From Streptomyces sp. CG4 (GTDB lineage: Bacteria; Actinomycetota; Actinomycetes; Streptomycetales; Streptomycetaceae), in assembly GCF_041080655.1 (NCBI RefSeq), contig NZ_CP163526.1, positions 62,001 through 126,000 on the forward strand: a stretch of 64,000 nucleotides of DNA, read 5' to 3'. Each line of letters starts with the position of its first letter. Position 1 is the first letter of the stretch. A program made the translations under genes and the position numbers. The notes below the pieces were generated by a model. It had not been told where the DNA came from. It did not search any database and saw nothing but the letters and a program-made list of their open reading frames with translations. This document shows positions 37,001 through 46,172 of the stretch, piece after piece.

Positions 37001-40000
37001 CGGCCTGATCGAGGCGCACGGCACCGGGACCGTGGTCGGCGACCGCGCCGAGCTGAGCACCCTCACCGAGGTGTTCACCGAAGCCGGGGCGGCACCGGGC
37101 AGCTGCGCGCTCGGCTCGGTCAAGTCGCAGATCGGGCACACCAAGTGCGCCGCGGGTCTGGCCGGTCTGATCAAGACCGCCATGGCGCTGCACACCGGGG
37201 TCAAGCCGCCCACGGTCAACCTGCGGCAGCCCAACCCGGCCTGGCAGGAGGGGACCAGTCCGTTTGTGTTCCACACCGCGGCGCGGCCGTGGGCGGCGCC
37301 CGCGGCCGAGCGGGTCGCCGGGGTCAGCGCCTTCGGATTCGGCGGCACCAACTTCCACGTCGTACTGCGGGCCTACGACGGGACGCCGCCGCCGGTGCAT
37401 GCGCTCGGGGCGTGGCCGGCCGAGCTGTTCGTCTTCCGGGGCGCCGACCGCGCGGACGCCAACCGTGCCATCGAGCAGCTGCTGAAGCTCGTCGAGGCGA
37501 ACGACCTGGGCGGTGGTCCTTGGCGGTTGCGCGATTTCGCGGTGACCGCGTCCCGCCGCTGCGACACCTCTGAACAGCCCGTTCAGTCCGCCGTGGTGGC
37601 CGGTGACGTGGCTGAGCTGGCCGGGCTGCTGCGACGGGCACTCGCCGGCGAGCACGACCCGTCGGCGGGGGTCTTCGCCGCCGGGCCGGCCGACCGGGGA
37701 GACGGGGGCGGCTGGGCCAGGGGGATGGGAGCGGACGACCCGGAAGACCACGGCAATGAGCCCAGGACGGCTGGAGCGGATGGTCCGCAAGACCGAGGCG
37801 ACCGGGCCAAGGTGACGGGAGCGAACAGCAGAGGCGAGGGACCAGGCGACGGGCCCGGCGTGGCGTTCCTCTTCCCCGGGCAGGGCAGTCAGCGGCCGGG
37901 AATGCTCGCCGAGTTGTTCGTCGCGTTCCCGGAGGTCCAGCGGTACCTCCAGCTCGGCCGCGAGTGGACCGGCCTCCTCCACCCGCCGGCCGCCTTCTCC
38001 CCCACCGTCGCCGCCGAGCAGCGGACCCGGATCACCGACACCAGGGTCGCGCAGCCGGTGCTGGGCATCGCTGGGCTGGCCGTGCACGAGCTGTTCGGCC
38101 GCGCCGGTGTACGCCCGGACATGGTGGCCGGGCACAGCTACGGCGAACTGGTCGCGCTGTGCGCCGCTGGGGCCTTCGCCCCCGCGACCCTGCTGGAGCT
38201 GAGTGCGGAGCGGGCCGAGGCGATCCTGTCCGCCGCCGGTACGAACCCGGGCACCATGGCCGCGGTCGCGGCCGGAGCCGCGGAGGTATCCGGGCAGTTG
38301 ACCGCGGACGGCCTGGCGGACCAGATCGTCGTCGCCAACCACAACGCCCCCGGGCAGACGGTCATCTCCGGGCCCGTCGAGGCGGTCGACGCCGCAGTAC
38401 GGGGGCTGCGCGCGAACGGCTACGGCGCCAAGCGCATCCCCGTGGCCTGCGCGTTCCACAGCCCGCTCGTCGCCGGCGCCAGCGAGCGGTTCGCCCAGGC
38501 GCTGCTGGAGCGGCCGGTACGCGAACCCGAGGTGCCGGTGTGGTCCAACCGCACGGCGGCGGTCTATCCGGGACGGCCCGAGGACGTACGGGCCGAGCTG
38601 GCCGCCCAGATCGGCGCACCCGTGCGCTTCGTGGAGCAGATCGAGCAGATGTACGCGGCCGGTGCCCGCGTCTTCGTCGAAGCGGGCCCCGGCTCGGTGC
38701 TCACCGGTCTGGTGTCCGCGATCCTCCGCGACCGCCCGCACACCACGGTGGCCTGCGACACGCCGGGCAGGCGCGGCCTGCACGGTTTCCTGGGCGCGCT
38801 CGCCCAAGCCGCGGTCGCCGGTGTGAGGGTGCGCACCGGCTGGATGTTCCACGGCCGCGACGCCACCGAACTGAGCCGCGCCGCCGCACTCGAACTACCC
38901 GGCTGGACCGTCAACGGACAGCTGGTACGCACCCGTGACGGCAGCCCTTGGCCCGGCTCGCTCATGCCGGCCCGACGTATCCAGGAGATAACCGTGACCA
39001 AGGCCGAGGGCGGCAGCGCCGTCGCCGACCGTGACCAGATGATCCACGACTTCCTGCGCGCCAGCCGGGAGATCGTCGCCGCGCAGCGCGATGTGCTGCT
39101 CACCTACTTCGGCGGCGCGCCGGGCGGTCCGGTCACCGCGCCGCCGGCCCCGAACGCACCAGTCGCCGCACCGGTCGCTGCGCCGCTCCTCCCGGCCGCG
39201 CCGGCGGTGCCGGTCTTGTCCACGACGCCGGTGCCCGAGGCCGCCCACCCGGCCGCCCCGCCGACGCCGGAGCCGTCTTCGGCCGCCGCATCGGGACCAC
39301 AAGGACTGCCGACCGAGGCGGATCTACTGCGGACCGTCCTGGATATCATCAGCGAACGCACCGGCTATCCGGTGGACATGATCGAGCCTCAGCTCGATCT
39401 CGAGGCGGAGCTGAGCATCGACTCGATCAAGCGGATCGAGATCGCCGGTGAACTGGCCGCTCGTCTCTTCGCCGGTGCCCAGGGCGGGCCGGGGACCTCC
39501 CAGCTCGACGATACGGAGCTGGAGGTGCTCTCCAAGGCCCGTACGGTCGCTCGCATAGCCGAGTTGCTGTCCCAGCGGCTGAACGGCGCCGAGCAGCAGG
39601 GCCGGGGCGGCCAGGACGCCCCGGCCCAGGCGAGCCCGAAGCTGCCAGCCCCCGGCCAGCCGGGCCCGGATCAGACAAGCCCGGCCCAGGAACACCCGGC
39701 GCACGAGGACCCGGAGCACCACCGTGCGCAGGACCCGGTCGGCCGTCCCGCTCCCGCATCCGTGGTCGCCGAGGCGCCGGTCCGTATGGTGCTGCGGCCC
39801 GTCGCTCTCCCCGAGCCGACCGCGGAGGCCACCGCCCTCGCTGGCAGGCGGTTCGCGCTGCTGGGTGAGCGCGGTGCCGTGACCGAGAGCCTGTCCGACC
39901 GGCTCGCCGCCCACGGCGCGGAGCCGGTCGTCCTCGACCCGGGGCATCTGCTCACCGATCAGGACGGGCCCTGGGACGGCGTGCTGCATCTGGCGGCGCT

Positions 40001-41297
40001 CAGGGATGGCGAGGGCCCGCTGCTGCCGGATTCCTTCCCGGTGTTCCAGGCCGCGCTGGGTCGCGGCCCCCGATGGCTGATCGCCGCCGCCCGAAGCACG
40101 GCGCCGGGTGGGGCAAGCGCGGCACCGGATGCGGCCGCGGGCGGCACGCCGGGCAACGCCGCCTCGCTCGACGGGCCGGCGGACGGGCTGCGGGGCATGT
40201 TCCGGACCATCGTCCAGGAGTATCCGGACACGGTCGCCAGGGTGGTCGAGGTCGCCCCGGAGGACTCGGCGACCGACGTGGCGACGGCGCTGGTCGGCGA
40301 ACTGCTGTCCACCGAGCGCGCCCCGGTCGTACTCCGGTCCTCCGGCGGGCGGTACGGGCTCGAACTGGTCGAGGCCAGCCTCGGTCCACTGGGCGACAGG
40401 GGGGCCGGTCCGGCCGGAGACGGCGCGGCTGAGGCCGCCGCCATCGGTCTGGACCGCGACTCGGTGATTTTGCTGGTGGGTGGTGCGCGCGGCATCACGG
40501 CACGGTTCGCCGCGACGTTGGCGTCGGCCGCCCGCTGCCGGATCGAGCTGGCCGGCAGGACCGCCGCACCGGTCGGCCCGGAGGACCCGGCCACCCGGTC
40601 GGCGTCCGACAGCACCGCGTTGCGGGCCGCCCTCGCGGCTCAGGAACGCCGTTCGCCGGCCGAGATCGAGCGGGCCGTCGCACAGATCCTGGCGCAGCGG
40701 GAGATCCGCGCCACCCTCGAGCAACTGGGCAGCCTGGGCAGTGCGGTGCGGTACCACTCGGTGGACGTCCGGGACGCCGAAGCGGTGCACCGGCTGGTCA
40801 AGGAGATCCACGCCGAGCACGGCCGGCTGGACGGCGTGGTCCACGCCGCCGGGGTCATCGAGGACCGGCTGCTGGCGCAGAAGGAGTTCGAGTCCTTCCG
40901 CAGGGTGTTCGACACCAAGGTGGACGGCGCGCGCACCCTGCTGGAGGCCATGGCGGACCTGCCGGACCGGCCCAGGTTCGCGGTGCTGTTCGGCAGCGTC
41001 TCAGCCGTCGTGGGCAACCGCGGCCAGGTGGACTACGCGGCGGCCAACGACGCCCTGCAGAGCCTGGGCAGCCGATGGGCCGCGCAAAGAGACCACCGGG
41101 CACTGACGGTCCACTGGGGGCCGTGGGCGCCCACCGGCGAGCACGACGGCATGGTGACCCCGCAGCTCGCCCGGGAGTACGCCCGCCGCGGGCTGAAGCT
41201 GATCGACCCCGAGGAGGGGACGCTCTGCCTGCTGCGCGAGCTCGCCTGGGGCGAGGAGTCGGCGGACGCCGTGGTCTATACGGGATCGGGTTGGTGA
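34011..41297 (+). CDS. PUFA-synthase-like iterative type I PKS: NMO/ER halves-KS-AT-ACP-KR
   Basis: 2428 aa from the GTG at 34011 (GGAG 8 nt upstream; the open frame to 33837 lacks coding bias). Residues 1-270 and 300-640 are two nitronate-monooxygenase/PfaD-like TIM-barrel segments (VTILGISPFGEPDPRLVAAV; LGTRLPIAQGPMTRVSDQAR, FVFEGSECGGHVGPRSSF), which should do FMN-dependent enoyl reduction. The KS is about 680-1120, with Cys868 in DAACASS, then EAHGTGT and GHTKCAAG. The AT is about 1285-1580 (Ser1376 in GHSYGE). One ACP near 1775-1850 carries Ser1805 in LSIDSIKR. The KR is about 2145-2420, with VILLVGGARGITARF and Tyr in GQVDYAAANDA. No dehydratase is present; that is in the next protein, whose ATG is 1 nt after this stop. 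Confidence 0.85.
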   Translation: MTTAPVTILGISPFGEPDPRLVAAVCRAGGLGVLDLGRGDRRAREALSLVRQWVPGPFGVRMGAGCLLSPADLGEAGGVDTVLLAADSPLRPGDLGAGHRVLVEVTSREEAIAAASARAHGLVARGQESGGRVGELSTFVLLQQLLADGELTLPVWACGGIGPHTAAAAVVGGAAGVVLDTQLALLEESGLAEEVAAAVRTMDGSETVVVGGHRVLRRRGPRAPMPEDPAEVAGLLGGRDLHTQLLPVGQDGFLAARFAEQWRDVGGAVRAVGAAVVDAVRDDAASNALRGDSPLSRSLGTRLPIAQGPMTRVSDQARFASAVAEHGALPFLALALSGPEQTRTLLEQTRAALDGRPWGVGVLGFAPEQIKAAQLELIREFRPRCAIIAGGRPAQASALEEAGVATFLHVPSPGLLRQFLGAGARKFVFEGSECGGHVGPRSSFALWEAQIAVLSEFLDGAEGAGGIDPGELRVLFAGGIHDERSSAMVAALAAPLSARGVAVGVLMGTAYLFTEEAVEHAAVRPLFQRQVLAARRTELLETAPGHATRCVRSPFTAGFAGVKDELRSQGVPDRQAWEQLERLNVGRLRVASKGVERVGGDLVEVDEERQLAEGMFMAGQVAVLRSEVTTVPALHESVSTAAAEFFAERAAQLRDRFGVAPPCDDAAAADPATGPAAAPEPLDIAVVGMSCMFPGAADLADYWANVVAGVDAVTEVPAERWDPAVYYAPEADSAHTESKWGGFLPDIPFDPLRYGIPPSSLGSIEPVQLLALEAARRALRDAGYEGRDFDRSRASVVFGAEAGSDLSSATTLRNLLPAYLGELPAGLDAQLPRLTGDSFPGMLANVISGRIANRLDLGGANYTVDAACASSLAAVDVACKELSAGTSDLVLCGGADLHNGINDYLLFSSVHALSPTGRSRTFDDAADGIALGEGVACLVLKRLADAERDGDRVYAVIKGVGSASDGKSLGLTAPRPEGQRAALERAYRNAGISPAQVGLIEAHGTGTVVGDRAELSTLTEVFTEAGAAPGSCALGSVKSQIGHTKCAAGLAGLIKTAMALHTGVKPPTVNLRQPNPAWQEGTSPFVFHTAARPWAAPAAERVAGVSAFGFGGTNFHVVLRAYDGTPPPVHALGAWPAELFVFRGADRADANRAIEQLLKLVEANDLGGGPWRLRDFAVTASRRCDTSEQPVQSAVVAGDVAELAGLLRRALAGEHDPSAGVFAAGPADRGDGGGWARGMGADDPEDHGNEPRTAGADGPQDRGDRAKVTGANSRGEGPGDGPGVAFLFPGQGSQRPGMLAELFVAFPEVQRYLQLGREWTGLLHPPAAFSPTVAAEQRTRITDTRVAQPVLGIAGLAVHELFGRAGVRPDMVAGHSYGELVALCAAGAFAPATLLELSAERAEAILSAAGTNPGTMAAVAAGAAEVSGQLTADGLADQIVVANHNAPGQTVISGPVEAVDAAVRGLRANGYGAKRIPVACAFHSPLVAGASERFAQALLERPVREPEVPVWSNRTAAVYPGRPEDVRAELAAQIGAPVRFVEQIEQMYAAGARVFVEAGPGSVLTGLVSAILRDRPHTTVACDTPGRRGLHGFLGALAQAAVAGVRVRTGWMFHGRDATELSRAAALELPGWTVNGQLVRTRDGSPWPGSLMPARRIQEITVTKAEGGSAVADRDQMIHDFLRASREIVAAQRDVLLTYFGGAPGGPVTAPPAPNAPVAAPVAAPLLPAAPAVPVLSTTPVPEAAHPAAPPTPEPSSAAASGPQGLPTEADLLRTVLDIISERTGYPVDMIEPQLDLEAELSIDSIKRIEIAGELAARLFAGAQGGPGTSQLDDTELEVLSKARTVARIAELLSQRLNGAEQQGRGGQDAPAQASPKLPAPGQPGPDQTSPAQEHPAHEDPEHHRAQDPVGRPAPASVVAEAPVRMVLRPVALPEPTAEATALAGRRFALLGERGAVTESLSDRLAAHGAEPVVLDPGHLLTDQDGPWDGVLHLAALRDGEGPLLPDSFPVFQAALGRGPRWLIAAARSTAPGGASAAPDAAAGGTPGNAASLDGPADGLRGMFRTIVQEYPDTVARVVEVAPEDSATDVATALVGELLSTERAPVVLRSSGGRYGLELVEASLGPLGDRGAGPAGDGAAEAAAIGLDRDSVILLVGGARGITARFAATLASAARCRIELAGRTAAPVGPEDPATRSASDSTALRAALAAQERRSPAEIERAVAQILAQREIRATLEQLGSLGSAVRYHSVDVRDAEAVHRLVKEIHAEHGRLDGVVHAAGVIEDRLLAQKEFESFRRVFDTKVDGARTLLEAMADLPDRPRFAVLFGSVSAVVGNRGQVDYAAANDALQSLGSRWAAQRDHRALTVHWGPWAPTGEHDGMVTPQLAREYARRGLKLIDPEEGTLCLLRELAWGEESADAVVYTGSGW

Positions 41298-41298
41298 C

Positions 41299-44200
41299 AT
41301 GTCCGGCGACGAGCAAAGGTCCGGGCTGAGCGGCGGGCGCGGGGAGCGCCCTGCGGTCGCCATCGTCGGCATGGCGGTACTGATGCCGAAAGCGGCGGAC
41401 CTGCAGGCGTACTGGCGGAATCTGGTCGACGGGGTGGACGCGATCACCGACGTCCCGTCCGGACGGTGGGACGCCCGCTTCTACGACCCGCAGGCCGTGG
41501 ACCGCTCGGACCGGGTGTACTGCCGCCGCGGCGGGTTCGTCGACGAGCTGGCCCAGGTCGAGGTGACGCGGTTCGGCATCATGCCCAACTCGGTGGCGGG
41601 TACGGAGCCGGAGCAGCTCATCGCGCTGCAGGTGGCCGCGGAGGCTATCGCGGACGCGGGCGGTGAACAGCGGCTGCCGGACCGGGACCGGATCGGCGTG
41701 ATCCTCGGCCGCGGTGGCTACCTGTCCCCCGGGCTGTCCCGTGGCGCCCAGTGCGTACTGACGTCCAATCAGCTCGTGCGCACGCTCGGGGAGCTGCTGC
41801 CCGAGCTCGGTGCCGACCAGCTGGAACGGGTGCGGCAGGCGTACACCCGGCAGTTGGGGCCGGATGAGCCGGAGCAGGCGATCGGCCTGGTGCCCAACCT
41901 CACCGCCTCTCGGATCGCCAACCGGCTCGATCTGCGCGGTCCCGCGTACACGGTGGACGCCGCCTGCGCGTCCTCGCTGGTCGCGGTCGACCAGGCGGTC
42001 GGTGAACTGGCCGGCGGCCGCTGCGACCTGGTGCTCGCCGGAGGCGTGCACCACTGTCACGACATCACGCTGTGGTCGGTGTTCGCCCGGCTGCGCGCGC
42101 TGTCTGCGAGCCAGCGGATCCGCCCCTTCGACCAGGCGGCGGACGGCCTGCTAATCGGTGAGGGCACCGGTGTGGTGGCGCTCAAGCGGCTCTCCGACGC
42201 GCTCCGTGACGGCGACCGGATCTACGCCGTCGTACGCGGCACCGGGGTGGCCAGCGACGGTCGCAGCGGCAGCCTGGTCAATCCGGACCCCTCGGGTCAG
42301 GTCACGGCGGTGCGGAAGGCATGGCGGGCGGCCGGTCTGGATCCCGCCGAGCCGGGCTCGATCGGGCTGCTGGAGGCGCACGGGACCGCGACTCCTTCGG
42401 GGGACGCCGCCGAGCTCGCCACCCTGGCCGAGGTGTTCGGTCCGCCCGGCGGCGAGGACCGCCCGGTGATCGGGTCGGTGAAGTCGATGATCGGCCACAC
42501 CATGCCGGCCGCGGGAGTGGCCGGTCTGGTCAAGGCGGCGCTCGCGGTGTACCACGGGGTGCTGCCGCCCACGCTGCACTGCCAGGACCCGCACCCCGCG
42601 CTGGCGCATACCCGTTTCCGCCCGATCGCCGTCGCGCGGGCCTGGGAAACCGGTGGTGGGCAGCGGATTCGGCGGGCCGGTGTGAACGCCTTCGGCTTCG
42701 GTGGCATCAACGCCCATGTGGTGCTTGAAGAAGCGCCCGACGCCGCGCCCCGTCCCTCGATCCGGCCCACGGCGACGGTACGGGAGCCGGAACGGGTGCT
42801 GTGGCTGGCCGCCGACGGCCCGCAAGCGCTTACCGCCCTGCTGGACGCCGATGACCCGGCCGTGCTCGCGGCCGGGCTCGACCGCCCCGTCCCGGACGCG
42901 GGCCGGACCCGTCTCGGCGTCGTGGATCCGACCGGCAAGCGCCTGGCGCTGGCCAGGAGGGCGGTAGCCAAGGGCCGCCCCTGGCGCGGCCGCGGCGATG
43001 TGTGGTTCACGCCCGAGCCCCTGCTCGGCGGGGCCACCGGCGGCCGGCTGGCGTTCGTCTTCCCCGGCCTCGAAGCCGAGTTCGAGCCCCATGTCCGCGA
43101 TGTCGCCCAGCACTTCGGGCTGTCCGCGCTGCTGCCCTCGCTCCGCGGCGGGGGGTCCGCCGATGTGGCGGACGTCGGCCGGCACGCGGCCGAGGTGATC
43201 GGCGTGGGCCGGGTGCTGGACGCCGCCCTGCGCCGGCTACGGATCGTGCCGGACGCGGTCGCGGGCCACAGCGTGGGTGAGTGGACCGCGATGGCGGCCG
43301 CCGGGCTGTACGCCGGCGGTGCGGTGGACGAGTTCACGCAGTCCTTCGACCCGGACCAGGTCCGGGTGCCCGGTCTGGCCTTCGCCGCGCTGGGCGCCCC
43401 GGCCGACCAGGTTGCCGCCGCCATCGAGGACCGTCCCGAGGTCGTGCTGTCCCACGACAACGCGCCGAACCAGTCGATGGTGTGCGGTCCCCCCGGCCCG
43501 GTGGAGGAGCTCGTACGGTGGTTCCGGGCGCGGCGTGTCTTCGGCCAGGTGCTGCCGTTCCAGTCCGGCTTCCACACTCCGATGCTGGCCCCCTACCTCG
43601 ACCAGATCCGGCACTACGCGGGCCTGTTCGAGCTGCATCCGCCGACCGTGCCCGTGTGGTCGGCGACCACCGCGTCGGTGTATCCGAGCACCGAGCAGCA
43701 GGTGCGCGAGCTGTTCTTGCGGCATCTGCTGGAGCCGGTGCGCTTTCGCCCGCTGATCGAGGCGATGTACGCCGACGGCTTCCGGGTGTTCGTCCAGGCC
43801 GGAACGGGGCAGGTCAACTCGCTGATCGACAACACGCTGCACGGCCGGCCGCATCTGGCGATCTCTGCCAACTCCCCGCACCGCGGCGGGCTGGCCCAGC
43901 TGCTACGGGTCGCCACGGCGCTGTGGGTGGACGGCGGTGAACCGGATGTCGAGCCGCTGGCGGCCAAGGACGACGCCCCGGCGCGGCGCGCCCCGATGCA
44001 GCTGGACCTCAACGGGAGGCTGGTCTCCCTGGACCGGGACACCATCGCCGGCGTCCGCTCGGCCCTGGCCGTCCGGCGCCCGGCGAGGGGCGCCATGGGC
44101 AGCGAACTGACCGCGCTGGAACGGCTGTCCGACCGTTTCCCCATGGCGGCCGAACTGCGCGCGCTGCTGCAGGACACCGCGGACACGGCCGCCGCGCTGA

Positions 44201-45849
44201 CCGCCGCCGACGCGGGGCGGCCGCACTCCGCCACGCCGGCGGTGTCCGGTGGCCGGTCCACCGCGGCAGGCCCGCAGATGCCCGAGGGGCGTGAACTGCG
44301 CACCGTAGTACGGGTGTCCACGGACGCCATGCCGTATCTGCGAGACCACTGCTTCTTTGTGCAGCGGCCCGGCTGGCCCGACGAAGCGGACCGCTGGCCG
44401 GTGGTTCCGGCCACCACGCTGATCCACCACATGATGAAGTTGGCCGAGCGGGACCGGCCGGGTTCGCAGGCGGTGGCGGTGCACCAGGTGCAGCTGAACC
44501 GATGGGTGAGCGCCGCACCCGCCATTGACGTGCCCGTCACCGTGACACCGCGGGGAGACACACGCGTCGGCGTGACCTTCGACCAGTTCGCAAGCGCCCA
44601 GGTCGAACTGGCCGCGCACCACTTCGACGATCTGCCCCGTCCCTGGCAGTGGGACCCAGGGTCCGAACGGCTGCCGGAGATCACGGCCGGGGATCTCTAC
44701 AGCGACCGCTGGATGTTCCACGGTCCCCTCTTCCAGGGCGTCACCGAGCTCACCGCGATCGGTGAGGCACATGTGCGCGGGGTGCTCACCACCCCGCCCG
44801 CGCCCGGAGCGCTGCTGGACAATGTGGGGCAGCTGCTCGGCTACTGGATCATCACGACGCTGAGCGAGCGGACCATGGTGTTCCCCGTACGGATGGGCCG
44901 TATCCGCTTCTTCGGCCCGCACCCGGTGCCCGGCACCCAGGTGGACTGTCTTATCAGGATCACATCGGTCACCGACTCCGCCGTGGAAGCCGATATGCAG
45001 CTCCTCGTCGAGGGCCGGATGTGGGCGCAGATTACCGGCTGGCGGGATCACCGGTTCGACAACCACCCGCAGACCAGGGCGCAGGAGCGGTTCCCCGAGC
45101 GCAACACCCTCTCCCGCGTACAGCAGGGCGGCTGGTCGCTCGTCTTCGACCGCTGCCGGGACCTCGCCTCCCGCGACCTCGTCATGCGCAGGCATCTGAG
45201 CGGCGCCGAACTCGTCGACTACGAGAAGTGTCCGCCCCGGGGCCGCCGCCAGTGGCTGCTGGGCCGGATCGCGGTCAAGGACGCCGTCCGGCAGTGGCTG
45301 TGGGACCACGGCGAAGGGCCGGTCTTTCCCGCCGAGATACGGGTGAGCAACGACGAGGACGGGCGCCCGCGCGTGACCGGTCTGCACGGGCGCACCCTGC
45401 CCGAGCTGGACGTCACGCTGGCCCACCGCGCGGAGACCGGGGTGGCGCTGGTGCGACCGCGCACCCGGCACGGGCGGTGGGGGGTCGGCATCGACGTGGA
45501 GGAGGTCGCCGAACGGCCGGAACAGACCCGGAGCGTGGCGCTCGACGGGGCCGAGCGCGAGCTGCTCGCCACGCTGTGCGCGGCGTCGGGCGAGCCGGAA
45601 GCTCTGTGGTTCACCAGGTTCTGGGCTGCGAAGGAGGCGGTGTCCAAGGCGGAGGGGACCGGCCTGCGGGGGCGGCCGAGAGATTTCGTGGTGGTCGCCG
45701 CGCAGCCGGACGGGCTGCTGGTGGACGTGGGCGGGCGCCGCCACCGGGTGCACTGCCGGCGGATCAGCAACCCGGCCGATCTGCCCAGCAGGGACTACGT
45801 CGTCGCATGGACGACGGGACCGACCGACGGACAGGAGACGGAACAGTGA
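41299..45849 (+). CDS. PUFA-synthase-like KS-AT-DH protein with fused phosphopantetheinyl transferase
   Basis: 1516 aa. The KS is about 15-460, with Cys223 in DAACASSLVAVDQ, then EAHGTATPSGD and MIGHTMPAAG, so it keeps a full triad rather than being a chain-length factor as in PfaC. The acyltransferase-like domain is about 590-870 (Ser658 in GHSVGEWTAM). A dehydratase double hotdog (about 995-1250) has RDHCFFVQRPGWPDEAD and DNVGQLLGYWIITTL. The last 220 residues are a Sfp-type phosphopantetheinyl transferase (GVGIDVEEVAERPEQT and RFWAAKEAVSKAEGTGL), which can activate the two ACPs of the pathway. Start and stop are coupled to both neighbours. Confidence 0.85.
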   Translation: MSGDEQRSGLSGGRGERPAVAIVGMAVLMPKAADLQAYWRNLVDGVDAITDVPSGRWDARFYDPQAVDRSDRVYCRRGGFVDELAQVEVTRFGIMPNSVAGTEPEQLIALQVAAEAIADAGGEQRLPDRDRIGVILGRGGYLSPGLSRGAQCVLTSNQLVRTLGELLPELGADQLERVRQAYTRQLGPDEPEQAIGLVPNLTASRIANRLDLRGPAYTVDAACASSLVAVDQAVGELAGGRCDLVLAGGVHHCHDITLWSVFARLRALSASQRIRPFDQAADGLLIGEGTGVVALKRLSDALRDGDRIYAVVRGTGVASDGRSGSLVNPDPSGQVTAVRKAWRAAGLDPAEPGSIGLLEAHGTATPSGDAAELATLAEVFGPPGGEDRPVIGSVKSMIGHTMPAAGVAGLVKAALAVYHGVLPPTLHCQDPHPALAHTRFRPIAVARAWETGGGQRIRRAGVNAFGFGGINAHVVLEEAPDAAPRPSIRPTATVREPERVLWLAADGPQALTALLDADDPAVLAAGLDRPVPDAGRTRLGVVDPTGKRLALARRAVAKGRPWRGRGDVWFTPEPLLGGATGGRLAFVFPGLEAEFEPHVRDVAQHFGLSALLPSLRGGGSADVADVGRHAAEVIGVGRVLDAALRRLRIVPDAVAGHSVGEWTAMAAAGLYAGGAVDEFTQSFDPDQVRVPGLAFAALGAPADQVAAAIEDRPEVVLSHDNAPNQSMVCGPPGPVEELVRWFRARRVFGQVLPFQSGFHTPMLAPYLDQIRHYAGLFELHPPTVPVWSATTASVYPSTEQQVRELFLRHLLEPVRFRPLIEAMYADGFRVFVQAGTGQVNSLIDNTLHGRPHLAISANSPHRGGLAQLLRVATALWVDGGEPDVEPLAAKDDAPARRAPMQLDLNGRLVSLDRDTIAGVRSALAVRRPARGAMGSELTALERLSDRFPMAAELRALLQDTADTAAALTAADAGRPHSATPAVSGGRSTAAGPQMPEGRELRTVVRVSTDAMPYLRDHCFFVQRPGWPDEADRWPVVPATTLIHHMMKLAERDRPGSQAVAVHQVQLNRWVSAAPAIDVPVTVTPRGDTRVGVTFDQFASAQVELAAHHFDDLPRPWQWDPGSERLPEITAGDLYSDRWMFHGPLFQGVTELTAIGEAHVRGVLTTPPAPGALLDNVGQLLGYWIITTLSERTMVFPVRMGRIRFFGPHPVPGTQVDCLIRITSVTDSAVEADMQLLVEGRMWAQITGWRDHRFDNHPQTRAQERFPERNTLSRVQQGGWSLVFDRCRDLASRDLVMRRHLSGAELVDYEKCPPRGRRQWLLGRIAVKDAVRQWLWDHGEGPVFPAEIRVSNDEDGRPRVTGLHGRTLPELDVTLAHRAETGVALVRPRTRHGRWGVGIDVEEVAERPEQTRSVALDGAERELLATLCAASGEPEALWFTRFWAAKEAVSKAEGTGLRGRPRDFVVVAAQPDGLLVDVGGRRHRVHCRRISNPADLPSRDYVVAWTTGPTDGQETEQ

Positions 45850-46169
45850 ACAGCGGTCAGCCGGTGACATCAGTCCGCGGGGACGTGGCGGTGGTGTTCG
45901 ACGAGATCGTCGGGATGCTCCACGCGGTCCTCGACGAGTACGGGCTGGACGAGGCCGAGATCACCATGGACACCCGGTTCCACGATGACCTGGACCTGGA
46001 GAGCATCGACCTGGTGACCCTCGGGGGTCATCTGGCGGCGCGGTACGGCGACAAGGTGAACTTCCCCGAATACCTCACCGGCTTGGGCCTCGAAGAGATC
46101 ATCAACCTGACGATCGGCCGACTGGCCACCCATGTCGCCGGGTGCCTGCGGGAAGCCGGCGAGGACTGA
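45846..46169 (+). CDS. free-standing acyl carrier protein
   Basis: 107 aa. The GTG start overlaps the previous stop (GTGA). A four-helix ACP fold is clear: VAVVFDEIVGMLHAVLDEYG, then DTRFHDDLDLESIDLVTLGG with the phosphopantetheine Ser in LESID, and FPEYLTGLGLEEIINLTIGR. The N-terminal 12 residues are extra. Because the large PKS has only one ACP, where marine PUFA synthases carry several in tandem, this protein may hold the growing chain or receive it for transfer to the hydrolase or glycosyltransferase. Confidence 0.85.
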   Translation: MNSGQPVTSVRGDVAVVFDEIVGMLHAVLDEYGLDEAEITMDTRFHDDLDLESIDLVTLGGHLAARYGDKVNFPEYLTGLGLEEIINLTIGRLATHVAGCLREAGED

Positions 46170-46172
46170 GCC

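Noticed and set aside
36750..38852. 700-aa minus-strand open frame inside the PKS
   Set aside because: Antisense shadow of the KS-AT region.
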